Assembly: GCF_004347735.1 (NCBI RefSeq)
Contig: NZ_SLTI01000060.1
Coordinates: 310,001 to 374,000, forward strand
Length of the DNA stretch: 64,000 nucleotides
Source: Sulfuricurvum sp. IAE1
GTDB lineage: Bacteria; Campylobacterota; Campylobacteria; Campylobacterales; Sulfurimonadaceae
Direction: 5' to 3'
The notes beneath the pieces are model-generated. The model saw only the letters and a list, made by a program, of their open reading frames with translations. It was not told the DNA's origin and did no database searches. The position numbers and the translations under genes were made by a program. Positions 1 to 7,975 of this stretch are shown here, piece by piece (position 1 is the stretch's first letter; the number at the start of each line of letters is the position of its first letter).

Positions 1-43
1 CGATAATAACGGACTCATCGGCTTTGCGGGAAAGGATCAGCAT
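1..43 (-). CDS. csrA: CsrA carbon storage regulator, N-terminal fragment (cut by window edge)
   Basis: Only the first 14 codons lie in the window; they read MLILSRKADESVII. That is the conserved first beta strand of CsrA, the small homodimeric RNA-binding protein that blocks ribosome access at GGA-containing leaders. The ATG at 43 overlaps the last bases of truB (stop at 37-39), so the two are translationally coupled. The rest of the gene, including the RNA-binding C-terminus, lies beyond the left edge. Too short for certainty, but the start of this family is distinctive and the truB neighbour fits. Confidence 0.8.
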   Translation of the reverse strand, partial: MLILSRKADESVII

Positions 44-858
44 GCTTCAACCTTGTTTAGAATGTAATGGACACCGTCGTCATCGATTTCAACGACCGAT
101 ATCGTTTCGCCGTTGTCGATCCAGTAGGTGCCGTTCTCGGAACATTCAAAATCGTTCCGCGAGAGCTTCTGCCCCAGGACAATGGCAGTCGTATCGCCAT
201 TATAGCGGTTTTTCGGCAGGGAAAGGCAGGTTTTGACATCGAGAGGCTTTTCGTTTTCAAAGACGAACTGCCCTTCATTGAGGCGTTCGAGGGCACTGAG
301 GGCGCCGTCGCAACCGAGGGCCCGGGCAACCAGAAACCCCAGCGAACGGATATAGGTCCCTTCCGAAACGGTTGCTTCGAACGTCACGAACGGATGGGCA
401 TAATGCACGAGGGTGATGTCGTGGATGGTCGAGGTGACCGGACGTAATTCGACCTCTTTGCCTTCACGGGCAAGTTCGTAAGCCCGCTTGCCGTCGACGT
501 GTTTGGCGCTGTAGCTGGGCGGGGTATAGGTGAGTTCCCCGATCATGGATCGTAGAACGTCTCGAACCCGGGATTCGTCGAGAAGGGGCACTTCCCGGAT
601 CGTTTCGATCCCTTCGATGTCGAGCGTCGGGGAAGATGCCCCTAGCCACAACGTTGCCCGGTAGCGCTTGGGCGTTTTGTCGAGGAAGCGGAAAAGGCGC
701 CCGTGATTTCCGAGCGCAACGATCAACACCCCTTTGGCGAAGGGGTCGAGCGTCCCCGAATAGCCCGCTTTTTTAACTTTGTAGCGGCGTTTGATCCTCC
801 CCAGAAGCTGGTTGGAGCTTATCCCGGAGGGTTTGTAAGCGACGAAAAGGCGGTTCAC
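37..858 (-). CDS. truB: tRNA pseudouridine(55) synthase TruB
   Basis: Makes pseudouridine 55 in the T-loop of tRNAs. The 273-residue product carries the TruB catalytic signature GYSGTLDPFAKGVL near residues 33-46, with the catalytic aspartate in TLDP. An in-frame extension upstream has no family similarity. I chose the GTG at 858 because it gives the normal start VNRLFVAYKPSG and lies one base after the uvrD stop. It ends inside csrA. Gene order uvrD-truB-csrA implies a single mRNA. Family length is about 270-310, so this is complete. Confidence 0.95.
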   Translation of the reverse strand: MNRLFVAYKPSGISSNQLLGRIKRRYKVKKAGYSGTLDPFAKGVLIVALGNHGRLFRFLDKTPKRYRATLWLGASSPTLDIEGIETIREVPLLDESRVRDVLRSMIGELTYTPPSYSAKHVDGKRAYELAREGKEVELRPVTSTIHDITLVHYAHPFVTFEATVSEGTYIRSLGFLVARALGCDGALSALERLNEGQFVFENEKPLDVKTCLSLPKNRYNGDTTAIVLGQKLSRNDFECSENGTYWIDNGETISVVEIDDDGVHYILNKVEAC

Positions 859-859
859 G

Positions 860-2908
860 TCAGAGCTTCTCCACGAACGAAGCGAGGATTTCGCGCTTGT
901 TGCCCCCGAAGTTGATGAGCAGTTTGAATTCCCGTCCCGATTTGGAGACCCCCTCGACCCGTCCGGCACCGAAAATCTTGTGGCGGACGAGGTCCCCTTT
1001 TTTGTAGGAGGTGTTTTTTTCGAGGATGAGGGACCCTTCGCACAGCCCCGCTTCGTTGATGAACCGGCTGCGCTGCAGCTCGGTACGGCGCCCTTTGTAA
1101 AAGCGGCTGTTGACGCTCGAGAGGGTCAGCGCGCTTTTGGCACGGGTGAGGGCGACATAACCGAGGCGCCGCTCCTCTTCAAGATCGCTGCCGTCTCCGA
1201 TGAGGGGAAGGAACCCTTCTTCGAGGCCGATAACGAAGAGGTGCTCGAATTCCAGCCCTTTGGACGCGTGGATGCTCATGATGTAGATGCTCTCTCCCTC
1301 GACCTGGTCCTGTTCGCTTTGCAGCGTGATGTCGTTGAGAAATTCCGAAAGGGAAGCTTCGGGGTTTTGTTTGACGTAGTCACGGAACAGACCGTAGAAC
1401 TCGTCGACGTTCGAAACTTTGTCGGCTTCGTCGGGGAGCCCTTTGAGGGTCTCTTTGATTTTGAAACGCTCTTCGAGCAGATCGATGAAACGGTAAATCG
1501 CTTCGTCGGCCACCCTGCGAAGTTCGGTGATTTCGGCCACGAAATCGCGCAGTTCCTGGGCGCTTTTTTTCCGAACGAGGGCTTCGAGCTGGTCGTCGGG
1601 CAGGGTGGCGATGAACTCGAACATCGATTTGCCCGCCTCCATGGCGGAGAGCTCGATTTTGTCGATTGTCGCTTTTCCCAGCCCCCGCTTGGGCTTGTTG
1701 ATGATCCGTTTCAGCGAAAAGTTGTCGTGGACGTTCGTGACGACGCGCAGATAGCTGATGAGATCCTTGATTTCGGCGCGGTCGTAGAAACGGAGCCCGC
1801 CGACGAGCTTATACGCGATTCCGGCACGGTTGAGCCCCTCTTCGAGCGAACGGCTGAGCGCATTGATACGGTAGAGCACCGCGATCTCGCTGGGGCGTAC
1901 TCCCCCCTCGATCAGTTTTTTGATCGCCTTGGCGATTTTTTGGGACTCTTCGCTCTCGTCCCCTGAAGTGATCGTTTGCACCTCTTCCCCGCCGCTTTTC
2001 GTCGCGATGAGGGTTTTACCCAGGCGGGAACGGTTGTGTTCGATAAGGGCGTTGGCAACGGTGAGGATCGGCTGGGTAGAACGGTAGTTGTGTTCGAGCT
2101 TGATGACCGTCGCGTTTTCGAAATCCTGGTCGAATTCAAGGATGTTGCGCACGTGGGCGCCGCGCCACCCGTAGATGCTCTGGTCGTCATCGCCGACGAC
2201 GCAGAGGTTGTTATGGGTCGTACAGAGTTTCTGGAGAATCCGTAATTGGAGTTCGTTGGTATCCTGGTACTCGTCGATCATGATGTAGCGGTATTTCTCC
2301 GACGTCTGGCGGCACAGCTCGGGATGCTCGTCGAGCAGTTGATAGGTGAGACACAGCAGGTCGTCGAAATCGACGAGATTGTTCTCTAGGAGGTAGGCTT
2401 GGTACTCCTCGTAGATTTTGGCGATGTGCTTGTAATTGGTGAGTTCGGCCTGCGCATACGCTTCGGCGGGATCGATAAGGGAGTTTTTATAGCGGGATAT
2501 CTCACTGGCGATCAGTGCGGTGGGGAGGTCGGCGTTGATCTTTTTGATGATTTTCTTTTTATCGTCGGTATCGATGACAACGAAGTTGTTGGCCCGCCCG
2601 AGCAAGTGGATGTGAAACTTCAAAAACAGCAGGCCGAATTTGTGGAACGTGCACAGCAGGGGAGGGTAGGAATTTTGGCTGATGAGGTTCATCGCCCGCT
2701 CCCGCATCTCTTTGGCCGCTTTGTTGGTAAAGGTGAGGGTCAGCGTGTTGGCCGCCGGGATGCCTACCGCATCGAGCAGGTAGGCCAGACGGGATGTAAT
2801 CGTTTTGGTTTTGCCGCTTCCGGCGCCCGCCAGAATCAGCAGGGGACCGTCAATCTGCTCGACCGCTTGGCGTTGTGCCTCGTTGAGATCCGAGAAAATT
2901 TTCTCCAT
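860..2908 (-). CDS. uvrD: UvrD/Rep/PcrA-family superfamily 1 DNA helicase
   Basis: ATP-dependent 3'-5' DNA helicase of the UvrD/Rep family, acting in nucleotide excision repair, mismatch repair or replication restart. Of 682 residues, visible motifs are Q-motif LNEAQRQAV (residues 8-16), Walker A AGAGSGKT (about 28-35), DEYQDTNE (motif II), GDDDQSIYGWRGA (motif III), LEHNYRSTQ (motif IV), SIHASKGLEFEHLFVIGLEEG (motif V) and VALTRAK (motif VI). The C-terminal end GDLVRHKIFGAGRV resembles the Tudor-like tail of PcrA/UvrD. First gene of uvrD-truB-csrA; a TATAAT box on the minus strand at 2942-2947 is a likely promoter. Which SF1A subtype it belongs to cannot be settled by eye. Confidence 0.95.
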   Translation of the reverse strand: MEKIFSDLNEAQRQAVEQIDGPLLILAGAGSGKTKTITSRLAYLLDAVGIPAANTLTLTFTNKAAKEMRERAMNLISQNSYPPLLCTFHKFGLLFLKFHIHLLGRANNFVVIDTDDKKKIIKKINADLPTALIASEISRYKNSLIDPAEAYAQAELTNYKHIAKIYEEYQAYLLENNLVDFDDLLCLTYQLLDEHPELCRQTSEKYRYIMIDEYQDTNELQLRILQKLCTTHNNLCVVGDDDQSIYGWRGAHVRNILEFDQDFENATVIKLEHNYRSTQPILTVANALIEHNRSRLGKTLIATKSGGEEVQTITSGDESEESQKIAKAIKKLIEGGVRPSEIAVLYRINALSRSLEEGLNRAGIAYKLVGGLRFYDRAEIKDLISYLRVVTNVHDNFSLKRIINKPKRGLGKATIDKIELSAMEAGKSMFEFIATLPDDQLEALVRKKSAQELRDFVAEITELRRVADEAIYRFIDLLEERFKIKETLKGLPDEADKVSNVDEFYGLFRDYVKQNPEASLSEFLNDITLQSEQDQVEGESIYIMSIHASKGLEFEHLFVIGLEEGFLPLIGDGSDLEEERRLGYVALTRAKSALTLSSVNSRFYKGRRTELQRSRFINEAGLCEGSLILEKNTSYKKGDLVRHKIFGAGRVEGVSKSGREFKLLINFGGNKREILASFVEKL

Positions 2909-2941
2909 GCCCGGGGTTGCCCTTGTGTTTAAGTTATTTTA

Positions 2942-2947
2942 ATTATA
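2942..2947 (-). promoter_or_regulatory. Putative -10 box of the uvrD-truB-csrA operon
   Basis: TATAAT on the minus strand, 33 bases before the uvrD ATG, giving a leader of about 27 nt. No good -35 hexamer is present, which is common in Campylobacterota. Confidence 0.45.
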
Positions 2948-3009
2948 GCCCAAAATTCCTACTATTTGACTTTTGAATGAGAGGGGAAGGGGAAACGGGA
3001 GAACCCCCC

Positions 3010-3038
3010 TTGCAATAGTTATAATAATGGGTTATAAT
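3010..3038 (+). promoter_or_regulatory. Sigma-70 promoter of the LysR-type regulator gene
   Basis: TTGCAA (3010-3015), 17-base spacer, TATAAT (3033-3038). Spacing is ideal and the start codon follows at 3072, giving a leader of about 27 nt. Confidence 0.6.
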
Positions 3039-3071
3039 ACTGCTATTCATTCAACTTATGGGAATTATTAC

Positions 3072-3971
3072 ATGTTAAAAGATTTTGCAAAACTCATGAC
3101 TTTCCTGACCGTGGTACGGGAAAAAAGTTTTTCAAAAGCATCCGCAAAACTCGGAATTTCGCAGCCTGCGGTAACGCAGCAGATCAAGTTTATCGAAGAC
3201 TACCTCGATACCCGTATCGTCGAGCGTAAAAAGAACGGGATCAAGCTCACCAAAGAGGGTGAAGACCTTTACCGGATCGCGATCAAACTCGAAAAAGCGA
3301 TCCAGACCTCCGAAAAAGAGGTGCTCAAAATCATTAACAAAGAGTTTACGTTCGTGGTCGGTGCATCGTATGCGATCGGGAACTACGTACTCCCCTCTTA
3401 CCTCGGGCAGCTTAAAGAGAAGATCAACAACGAAGTCCATATCCGCGTCGCGTTTTCGGACGAAATCATCGAGCAGCTTCTGGACAAAAAGATCGATATC
3501 GCCCTCATCGAATCTCCCGTTTTCCGCGATGGCCTGATCTACCGCGAATGGGAAGAGGATGAACTGGTTATTTTTTCAAACCAGCCGATTCCCAAACAGC
3601 TCCGCAAAGAAGACATGTACAAGTTCGACTGGATCTGCCGCGACGAAAATTCGCATACCCGCAAACTCACTTCGGAAGTATTCGAAGAGATCGGCGTCGA
3701 GTGTTCGAGTTTCAGCGTCATCGGCGTCGTCGCCAGTTCGACCGCGATCAAAGAGACGATCATGCGCTCGCCCAAAGAGACACCCCGTCCCGTGGTTTCA
3801 GTCATCTCCCGTCACGTAATCGCCGATGAGGTCGAAGCGGGAAAACTCTTCGAAGCGCGGATCAAAAATTACAAGATCAAGCGTAAATTCTATATTGCAT
3901 ACAGCAAGGAACGCAAGCACGACGCTTTCATCGACAACGTCGTAACCTATCTTCTGGGACTGAAACTCTAA
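3072..3971 (+). CDS. LysR-family transcriptional regulator
   Basis: DNA-binding regulator of 299 residues. The N-terminal winged helix-turn-helix covers residues 1-60 (KSFSKASAKLGISQPAVTQQIKFIE is the recognition region) and is followed by a periplasmic-binding-like effector domain from about residue 90. Start chosen at ATG 3072 (MLKDFAKLM); the upstream in-frame extension is not LysR-like and would overlap the promoter. No metabolic gene diverges from it directly (uvrD is divergent), so the ligand and regulon cannot be inferred. It is followed by GC-rich hairpins and a T run, and converges on the gene at 4028. Confidence 0.9.
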   Translation: MLKDFAKLMTFLTVVREKSFSKASAKLGISQPAVTQQIKFIEDYLDTRIVERKKNGIKLTKEGEDLYRIAIKLEKAIQTSEKEVLKIINKEFTFVVGASYAIGNYVLPSYLGQLKEKINNEVHIRVAFSDEIIEQLLDKKIDIALIESPVFRDGLIYREWEEDELVIFSNQPIPKQLRKEDMYKFDWICRDENSHTRKLTSEVFEEIGVECSSFSVIGVVASSTAIKETIMRSPKETPRPVVSVISRHVIADEVEAGKLFEARIKNYKIKRKFYIAYSKERKHDAFIDNVVTYLLGLKL

Positions 3972-3996
3972 AGTCCTCCACACTATCGGCCTGTTG

Positions 3997-4028
3997 CCCG
4001 CCGAGGCGGGAACGCCGCGCCGGCTTTT
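3997..4028 (+). terminator. Possible terminator after the LysR gene
   Basis: Two small GC hairpins in a row: CCCGC/GCGGG with loop CGAG (3997-4010), then GCCG/CGGC with loop CGC (4014-4024) running into TTTTTA. Stems are short. It lies between two convergent genes and overlaps the very end of the opposing gene region. Confidence 0.35.
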
Positions 4029-4489
4029 TATTTCTTCTTAATAAACTTCTGATTTTCGGGATTGGAGAGAAACACGCTCATCGAATTCTGGATCCCTTCG
4101 CTTTTCTCGATTTCGGGGAGAGGCTGCTGCTCGTAGGGAAGGGCGAGGTTCACGAACGCGGGAGTGTCGTCGATAATGACCTGGACGATGGAAAGCAAGG
4201 GGACGGTGACAAAACTGCCGACGTTTTCATGGCCGAACCCGGCTTCGAAAATGAGGGCGTCGTTATCGATCCGTGCGCTTTCAAACGTGTAGCCCGCCAA
4301 AAAGAAGAGCGTCATGGCGCGGAATTCGTCGCTGATATGTTTGGGAAGCGGCGGATCGAACGTGATGTGTTCGATTTTGCACAAGATCCCGAAATTCTGC
4401 TCGTTTTCGAAAAGATAAATGAGCATATCCCGTACATGGGTCTCCATGAGACGGGCGAACGATGGACTTTTGATAATGTCGAACAGCAT
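4028..4489 (-). CDS. Conserved hypothetical protein with SspB-like features
   Basis: 153 residues, no signal peptide or membrane segment. The middle (residues about 75-115) reads as a small beta barrel: LIFEAGFGHENVGSFVTVPL, then an I-V-Q-V-I-I strand and FVNLALP. This pattern resembles the ClpXP adaptor SspB, which hands ssrA-tagged proteins to ClpX, and the tail (residues 135-153) is charged, as SspB tails are. This is a structural hunch from the pattern, not a firm family match. It lies 17 bases after the PabC-like gene, with a minus-strand TATAAT at 4514-4519 that could give it its own promoter. Confidence 0.5.
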   Translation of the reverse strand: MLFDIIKSPSFARLMETHVRDMLIYLFENEQNFGILCKIEHITFDPPLPKHISDEFRAMTLFFLAGYTFESARIDNDALIFEAGFGHENVGSFVTVPLLSIVQVIIDDTPAFVNLALPYEQQPLPEIEKSEGIQNSMSVFLSNPENQKFIKKK

Positions 4490-4506
4490 GACTACGGACC
4501 TGTTTT

Positions 4507-5076
4507 TTAGGAAATTATACCATTTTCCACTTCAACGAACCCCATCATCACGTTCATAAGGGCCGTTTTGTCGGACTTGGCGATATCGTCCGGCCTCAAA
4601 GGGGCGGGAGTCACGAATCCCTCCTCGATAAGGCGTGCGCGGGTCGTCCCTTCCAGTAAAGGGGCCTCGGGGGTCAACCATCGTCCGCCGATGCGGAGCG
4701 CAACGTTGGCGATTGTGGTATCGGTGAGAAAGCCGTTGCGGACGATCAGCACGTCGTCGCATTCGCCCCGTTGCTCGAAGAGCTCGTTTAGTCGGCTGCG
4801 GTCGGCGTATTTGAGACGGTAATCCAGATCGTCGGCGCGGATGATTTTCAGGGATGATATGACGCGCGGCACATAAGGATGGTATTCGATCCGTATCGAT
4901 TCGGCATCGTAAAGGACGCGGCAGCGATAAATCCCCTCCGCGGGAGGCGCGATCAACGCCTCGAGACGGTAGCGACATTCCGAGCCGAGCGCGCGGAGCG
5001 AACGTTCCATCCGTTGCTGGTGGTAGAGGAGATGAAGAGGGATGCCCTCTTCGCACCGCAGGGTTTCGAGCAGCAC
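4507..5076 (-). CDS. Class IV aminotransferase, probable aminodeoxychorismate lyase (PabC-like)
   Basis: PLP-dependent fold-type IV enzyme, likely releasing 4-aminobenzoate from aminodeoxychorismate for folate. At 189 residues it is shorter than typical PabC (about 270). The expected Schiff-base lysine is in LDYRLKYADRS (about residue 89), and the cofactor-phosphate region is FLTDTTIANVALR with a following LLEGTTRARLIEEG, both class IV signatures. Start is GTG at 5076, one base after the cysK stop, so it is co-transcribed with cysK. No pabA or pabB gene is in the window. Branched-chain aminotransferase is less likely because of the size. Confidence 0.75.
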   Translation of the reverse strand: MLLETLRCEEGIPLHLLYHQQRMERSLRALGSECRYRLEALIAPPAEGIYRCRVLYDAESIRIEYHPYVPRVISSLKIIRADDLDYRLKYADRSRLNELFEQRGECDDVLIVRNGFLTDTTIANVALRIGGRWLTPEAPLLEGTTRARLIEEGFVTPAPLRPDDIAKSDKTALMNVMMGFVEVENGIIS

Positions 5077-5077
5077 G

Positions 5078-6001
5078 TCAGGCTTCGAAAAGAGGGGTGG
5101 AGAGATAGCGTTCGGCGGTATCGCATAAGATCGTCACGATCGTTTTGCCCCGGTTTTCGGGGCGGGCGGCGACGAGCGATGCGGCATGGACGTTTGCCCC
5201 TGCCGAGATTCCGACCAAAAGACCTTCGTTTTTTGCCAGCGCTTTGGATGCGGCGATCGCGTCTTCATTGCTGACACGGATCACTTCGCCGTACAGAGAG
5301 GTGTTGAGTACTTCGGGGACGAAACCCGCTCCGATTCCCTGGATTTTATGGGGGCCGGGACGCCCTCCCGAAAGGACGGGGGAGTCTTGGGGCTCGACCG
5401 CGATGATCTGCACGTCCAGGAGTGCGTTGCGCAGCGCTTCACCCGTTCCCGTAAGGGTACCTCCGGTTCCGACCGCCGCGACGAAGATATCGATTTTTCC
5501 CTCCGTGTCGCGCAGGATTTCCTGTGCCGTCGTGACGCGGTGGATGGCGGGGTTGGCGGGGTTGGCGAACTGTTGCAGTATGATCGCGTTGCCCGTTTCG
5601 GCGACGAGGCGGTCGGCTTCGTCGATCGCCCCTTTCATCCCCTGAGCGGCCGGGGTGAGGACAAGATTGGCCCCGAGGGCGCGAAGCAGATTACGCCGTT
5701 CGACGCTCATCGATTCGGGCATGGTCAGGGTAAGCTTGAGTCCCAGCGCCGCGCAGATCGATGCGAGTGCGATCCCCGTATTGCCGCTGGTGGGTTCGAT
5801 GATGAGGGTGTCGGCATTGATTTTACCCGCTTCCATGGCCGTTTTGATCATGTTGTAGCCGATACGGTCCTTGACCGAGCTGGTCGGGTTCATAAATTCG
5901 CATTTGCCCAGTATCGTCGCCCCATCGGGAGAGGAGAGGCTGTTTAACCGTACAAGCGGCGTATTGCCGATAAGTTCAGTGATGTTTGCGGCGATGTTCA
6001 T
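5078..6001 (-). CDS. cysK: Cysteine synthase A (O-acetylserine sulfhydrylase)
   Basis: Makes cysteine from O-acetylserine and sulfide using PLP. The 307-residue product has the PLP lysine in [11 protein letters not shown] (about residue 42), the substrate loop TSGNTG (about 68-73), the phosphate-binding GTGGTLTG (about 175-182) and the C-terminal SAGAN segment. Start at ATG 6001 gives the standard [17 protein letters not shown]; the long upstream in-frame extension has no similarity. First gene of cysK-pabC-like-SspB-like, with a promoter at 6027-6055. CysK rather than CysM, judged by overall pattern. Confidence 0.93.
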   Translation of the reverse strand: MNIAANITELIGNTPLVRLNSLSSPDGATILGKCEFMNPTSSVKDRIGYNMIKTAMEAGKINADTLIIEPTSGNTGIALASICAALGLKLTLTMPESMSVERRNLLRALGANLVLTPAAQGMKGAIDEADRLVAETGNAIILQQFANPANPAIHRVTTAQEILRDTEGKIDIFVAAVGTGGTLTGTGEALRNALLDVQIIAVEPQDSPVLSGGRPGPHKIQGIGAGFVPEVLNTSLYGEVIRVSNEDAIAASKALAKNEGLLVGISAGANVHAASLVAARPENRGKTIVTILCDTAERYLSTPLFEA

Positions 6002-6026
6002 GATCGTAAACCCCGTTTTTTTACCC

Positions 6027-6055
6027 ATTATAATCATAATAACGGTGAAATCCAA
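6027..6055 (-). promoter_or_regulatory. Putative sigma-70 promoter of cysK
   Basis: On the minus strand: TTGGAT (6055-6050), 17-base spacer, TATAAT (6032-6027). It would give a leader of about 20 nt before ATG 6001. Confidence 0.5.
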
Positions 6056-6090
6056 AATATCCTTAGTAATTTGATTTGGATAGTTTGTAT

Positions 6091-6816
6091 TTAAGAGGAC
6101 GATGTTCTTGAAGGATGATCTTCGGCGGAGGAGCAGATGAAACGGTAACCGATTCCTAATTCGGTTTGAATGTATGCCGGCGTGGTCGTATCTTTTTCGA
6201 TTTTTTTTCTCAGTGCGTTGACGTAAGTGCGGAGGTATTGCATTTCGTGCTGATAACCGACTCCCCATACTTCTTTGAGGATTTTCGTGTGGGAAAGTAC
6301 CTCGTTGGGATGAAGCATAAAATATTTTAGAAGACTGAATTCGGTTCGGGTGAGTTTCAGTGCGACTCCCGCTTTCGCGACGGTGAATTGTTCGAGGTCG
6401 ATGACCAGATCGCTGCAGGCAAGGGTATTCCCTGATTTATGCAGGCCTAAAAAACGGCGCTGTGTCGATCGTACCCGCGCGAGAAGCTCGGAAGTGGAAA
6501 ACGGCTTGACGACGTAATCGTCCGCACCCGCATCGAGAGAAGCGATAATCTCTTTTTCATCGCTGCGTGCCGAGACGACGATAATGGGCACAAGCAAATG
6601 CTGACGAATCGCCGTGATGAGTTCTTTGCCGTCACCGTCGGGAAGACCGAGATCGAGCAAAATCAGATCCGGACTGCGGGTCTGGAGTTCGCGCAGTGCG
6701 GTATGCCGGTCGGCTGCAAGCAGGGTTTTGTAGCCGTTTTGGCGCAGCGATGCGGAAAGCAGACGGCTGATGGCGTCGTCGTCTTCTATGATGAGGACAA
6801 GGGGCATATGGTTCAT
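6091..6816 (-). CDS. OmpR/KdpE-type response regulator
   Basis: 241 residues. The receiver domain (about 5-118) has acidic residues EDDD, the phospho-acceptor in [13 protein letters not shown] (about D54), T/S in VVSAR and lysine in VKPF. The winged-helix domain (about 135-230) contains [12 protein letters not shown] and a tail [13 protein letters not shown]...IGYRF typical of KdpE. Its ATG overlaps the stop of the sensor kinase gene (ATGA), so the pair is co-translated. In E. coli KdpE turns on the KdpFABC potassium pump; no kdpFABC genes are here, so its target is open. Confidence 0.9.
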   Translation of the reverse strand: MNHMPLVLIIEDDDAISRLLSASLRQNGYKTLLAADRHTALRELQTRSPDLILLDLGLPDGDGKELITAIRQHLLVPIIVVSARSDEKEIIASLDAGADDYVVKPFSTSELLARVRSTQRRFLGLHKSGNTLACSDLVIDLEQFTVAKAGVALKLTRTEFSLLKYFMLHPNEVLSHTKILKEVWGVGYQHEMQYLRTYVNALRKKIEKDTTTPAYIQTELGIGYRFICSSAEDHPSRTSSS

Positions 6817-7835
6817 GCGACCTCCGGTTCGAAAAACTCCGGGTGGCGAAGAACCGGGAGTGTGACTTCAAAAGCGATGCCCAGCGGGGTGTTGTATGCC
6901 CTGATGTTCCCCTGATGTGCCGCAGCGATGTCCTGGCATATCGAAAGGCCGATACCGCTTCCGGATATATCGGCGCTGTTGCCGGCGCGGTAAAATTTTT
7001 CAAAGAGGTTGTTGAGATCACGTTCCGCAATCGGAGGGCATTCGTTTGAGAAAACGATGCGCAATTCTTTGGCAGTCGCTTTGATGTCGATGCCGATGGG
7101 GCGATCCTCGTCGGAATATTTGAGTGCGTTGTCCAGAAGATTGACAAAAAGCCGTACTAAAAGCCCGGCATCCCCGTAAAAGAGGGGAAGGTCGGCATCA
7201 AAACGGCAGGAGAGGCGTTCGAACCATGCGTCTTTGCGGAACTCCCGCAGCGCAATCGCCACCAGGTCTTCCATGTCGCACCACTCTTTTTTGAGAGGGG
7301 AACGGGAATGTTGCAGCCGTGCGCTGTCAAGAAGGTTGCTGATCAGGCGATTCATCCGGCGGCTCGATTCGATGATCTGCGAAAGGGCTTTGTACCGGAC
7401 CGCCGGATCGGTGGTATGGGTTTCGACGAGAAAAGTCGCATTTCCCATGATCGATGCCAAAGGGGTTTTCAGGTCGTGCGAAAGGGTATTGAGCAATATT
7501 TCCTTGATGCTGTTGAGATGGATTCTTCTGGCCTGCAGGGTGATGATGTAGCCGACGACGTAAAAGATCGCGAAACTCCAAAGATAGATGAGATCGTGAA
7601 CGACGAAACTAAGCGTCGGAGGAATGTACAGGGCGAGCAGCGCGACCGAGAGGGTGGTCACGACCGCGGTGGCCCTCATGCTTCCCCGCAGTGCGATGAC
7701 GATGACCGGCAGAAGATGGATCAGCACGATATTGACCATCTCCAGTTCCCGTTTGAATACTTGCGAGACAATCGTAATGAAAGCGAAAAGGGCGATCGCG
7801 AGAAGGTAATGCCGGTACGGGTAGAGAACGTTCAT
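6813..7835 (-). CDS. KdpD-like sensor histidine kinase lacking the N-terminal KdpD domain
   Basis: 340 residues against about 890 for full KdpD. It begins directly with four predicted membrane helices (about residues 8-112, DUF4118-like), followed by HisKA with the H-box LSHDLKTPLASIMGN (about H131), and HATPase with the N-box NLLDNALKY and G-box GSGIGLSIC. The large cytoplasmic KdpD and Usp-like domains that sense potassium or c-di-AMP in classical KdpD are absent. With the KdpE-like partner it forms a two-gene operon. Likely an autonomous membrane sensor; the signal is unknown. Confidence 0.88.
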   Translation of the reverse strand: MNVLYPYRHYLLAIALFAFITIVSQVFKRELEMVNIVLIHLLPVIVIALRGSMRATAVVTTLSVALLALYIPPTLSFVVHDLIYLWSFAIFYVVGYIITLQARRIHLNSIKEILLNTLSHDLKTPLASIMGNATFLVETHTTDPAVRYKALSQIIESSRRMNRLISNLLDSARLQHSRSPLKKEWCDMEDLVAIALREFRKDAWFERLSCRFDADLPLFYGDAGLLVRLFVNLLDNALKYSDEDRPIGIDIKATAKELRIVFSNECPPIAERDLNNLFEKFYRAGNSADISGSGIGLSICQDIAAAHQGNIRAYNTPLGIAFEVTLPVLRHPEFFEPEVA

Positions 7836-7975
7836 CTTCGGGTCACTTTCGTAATGGTAACGTCATTGTATATCCGATTGTTGAAAATGGAGTAAAACGG
7901 CAGCGTTTTTTGATGCCATTTTGATGCGCTTTGTCTTACCATTTCACGATCAAAATTTTTAAACGGGAGCATTCC

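Noticed and set aside
980-1966. 328-codon open frame antisense to uvrD
   Set aside because: No motifs or start signals; uvrD on the other strand is certain.
2966-2971. TTGACT as a -35 of the LysR gene
   Set aside because: No -10 hexamer 16-19 bases downstream; the TTGCAA/TATAAT pair at 3010-3038 is better.
6002-6268. N-terminal extension of cysK
   Set aside because: The open frame continues upstream but crosses the promoter and into the 3' end of the response regulator gene; the family start is at 6001.
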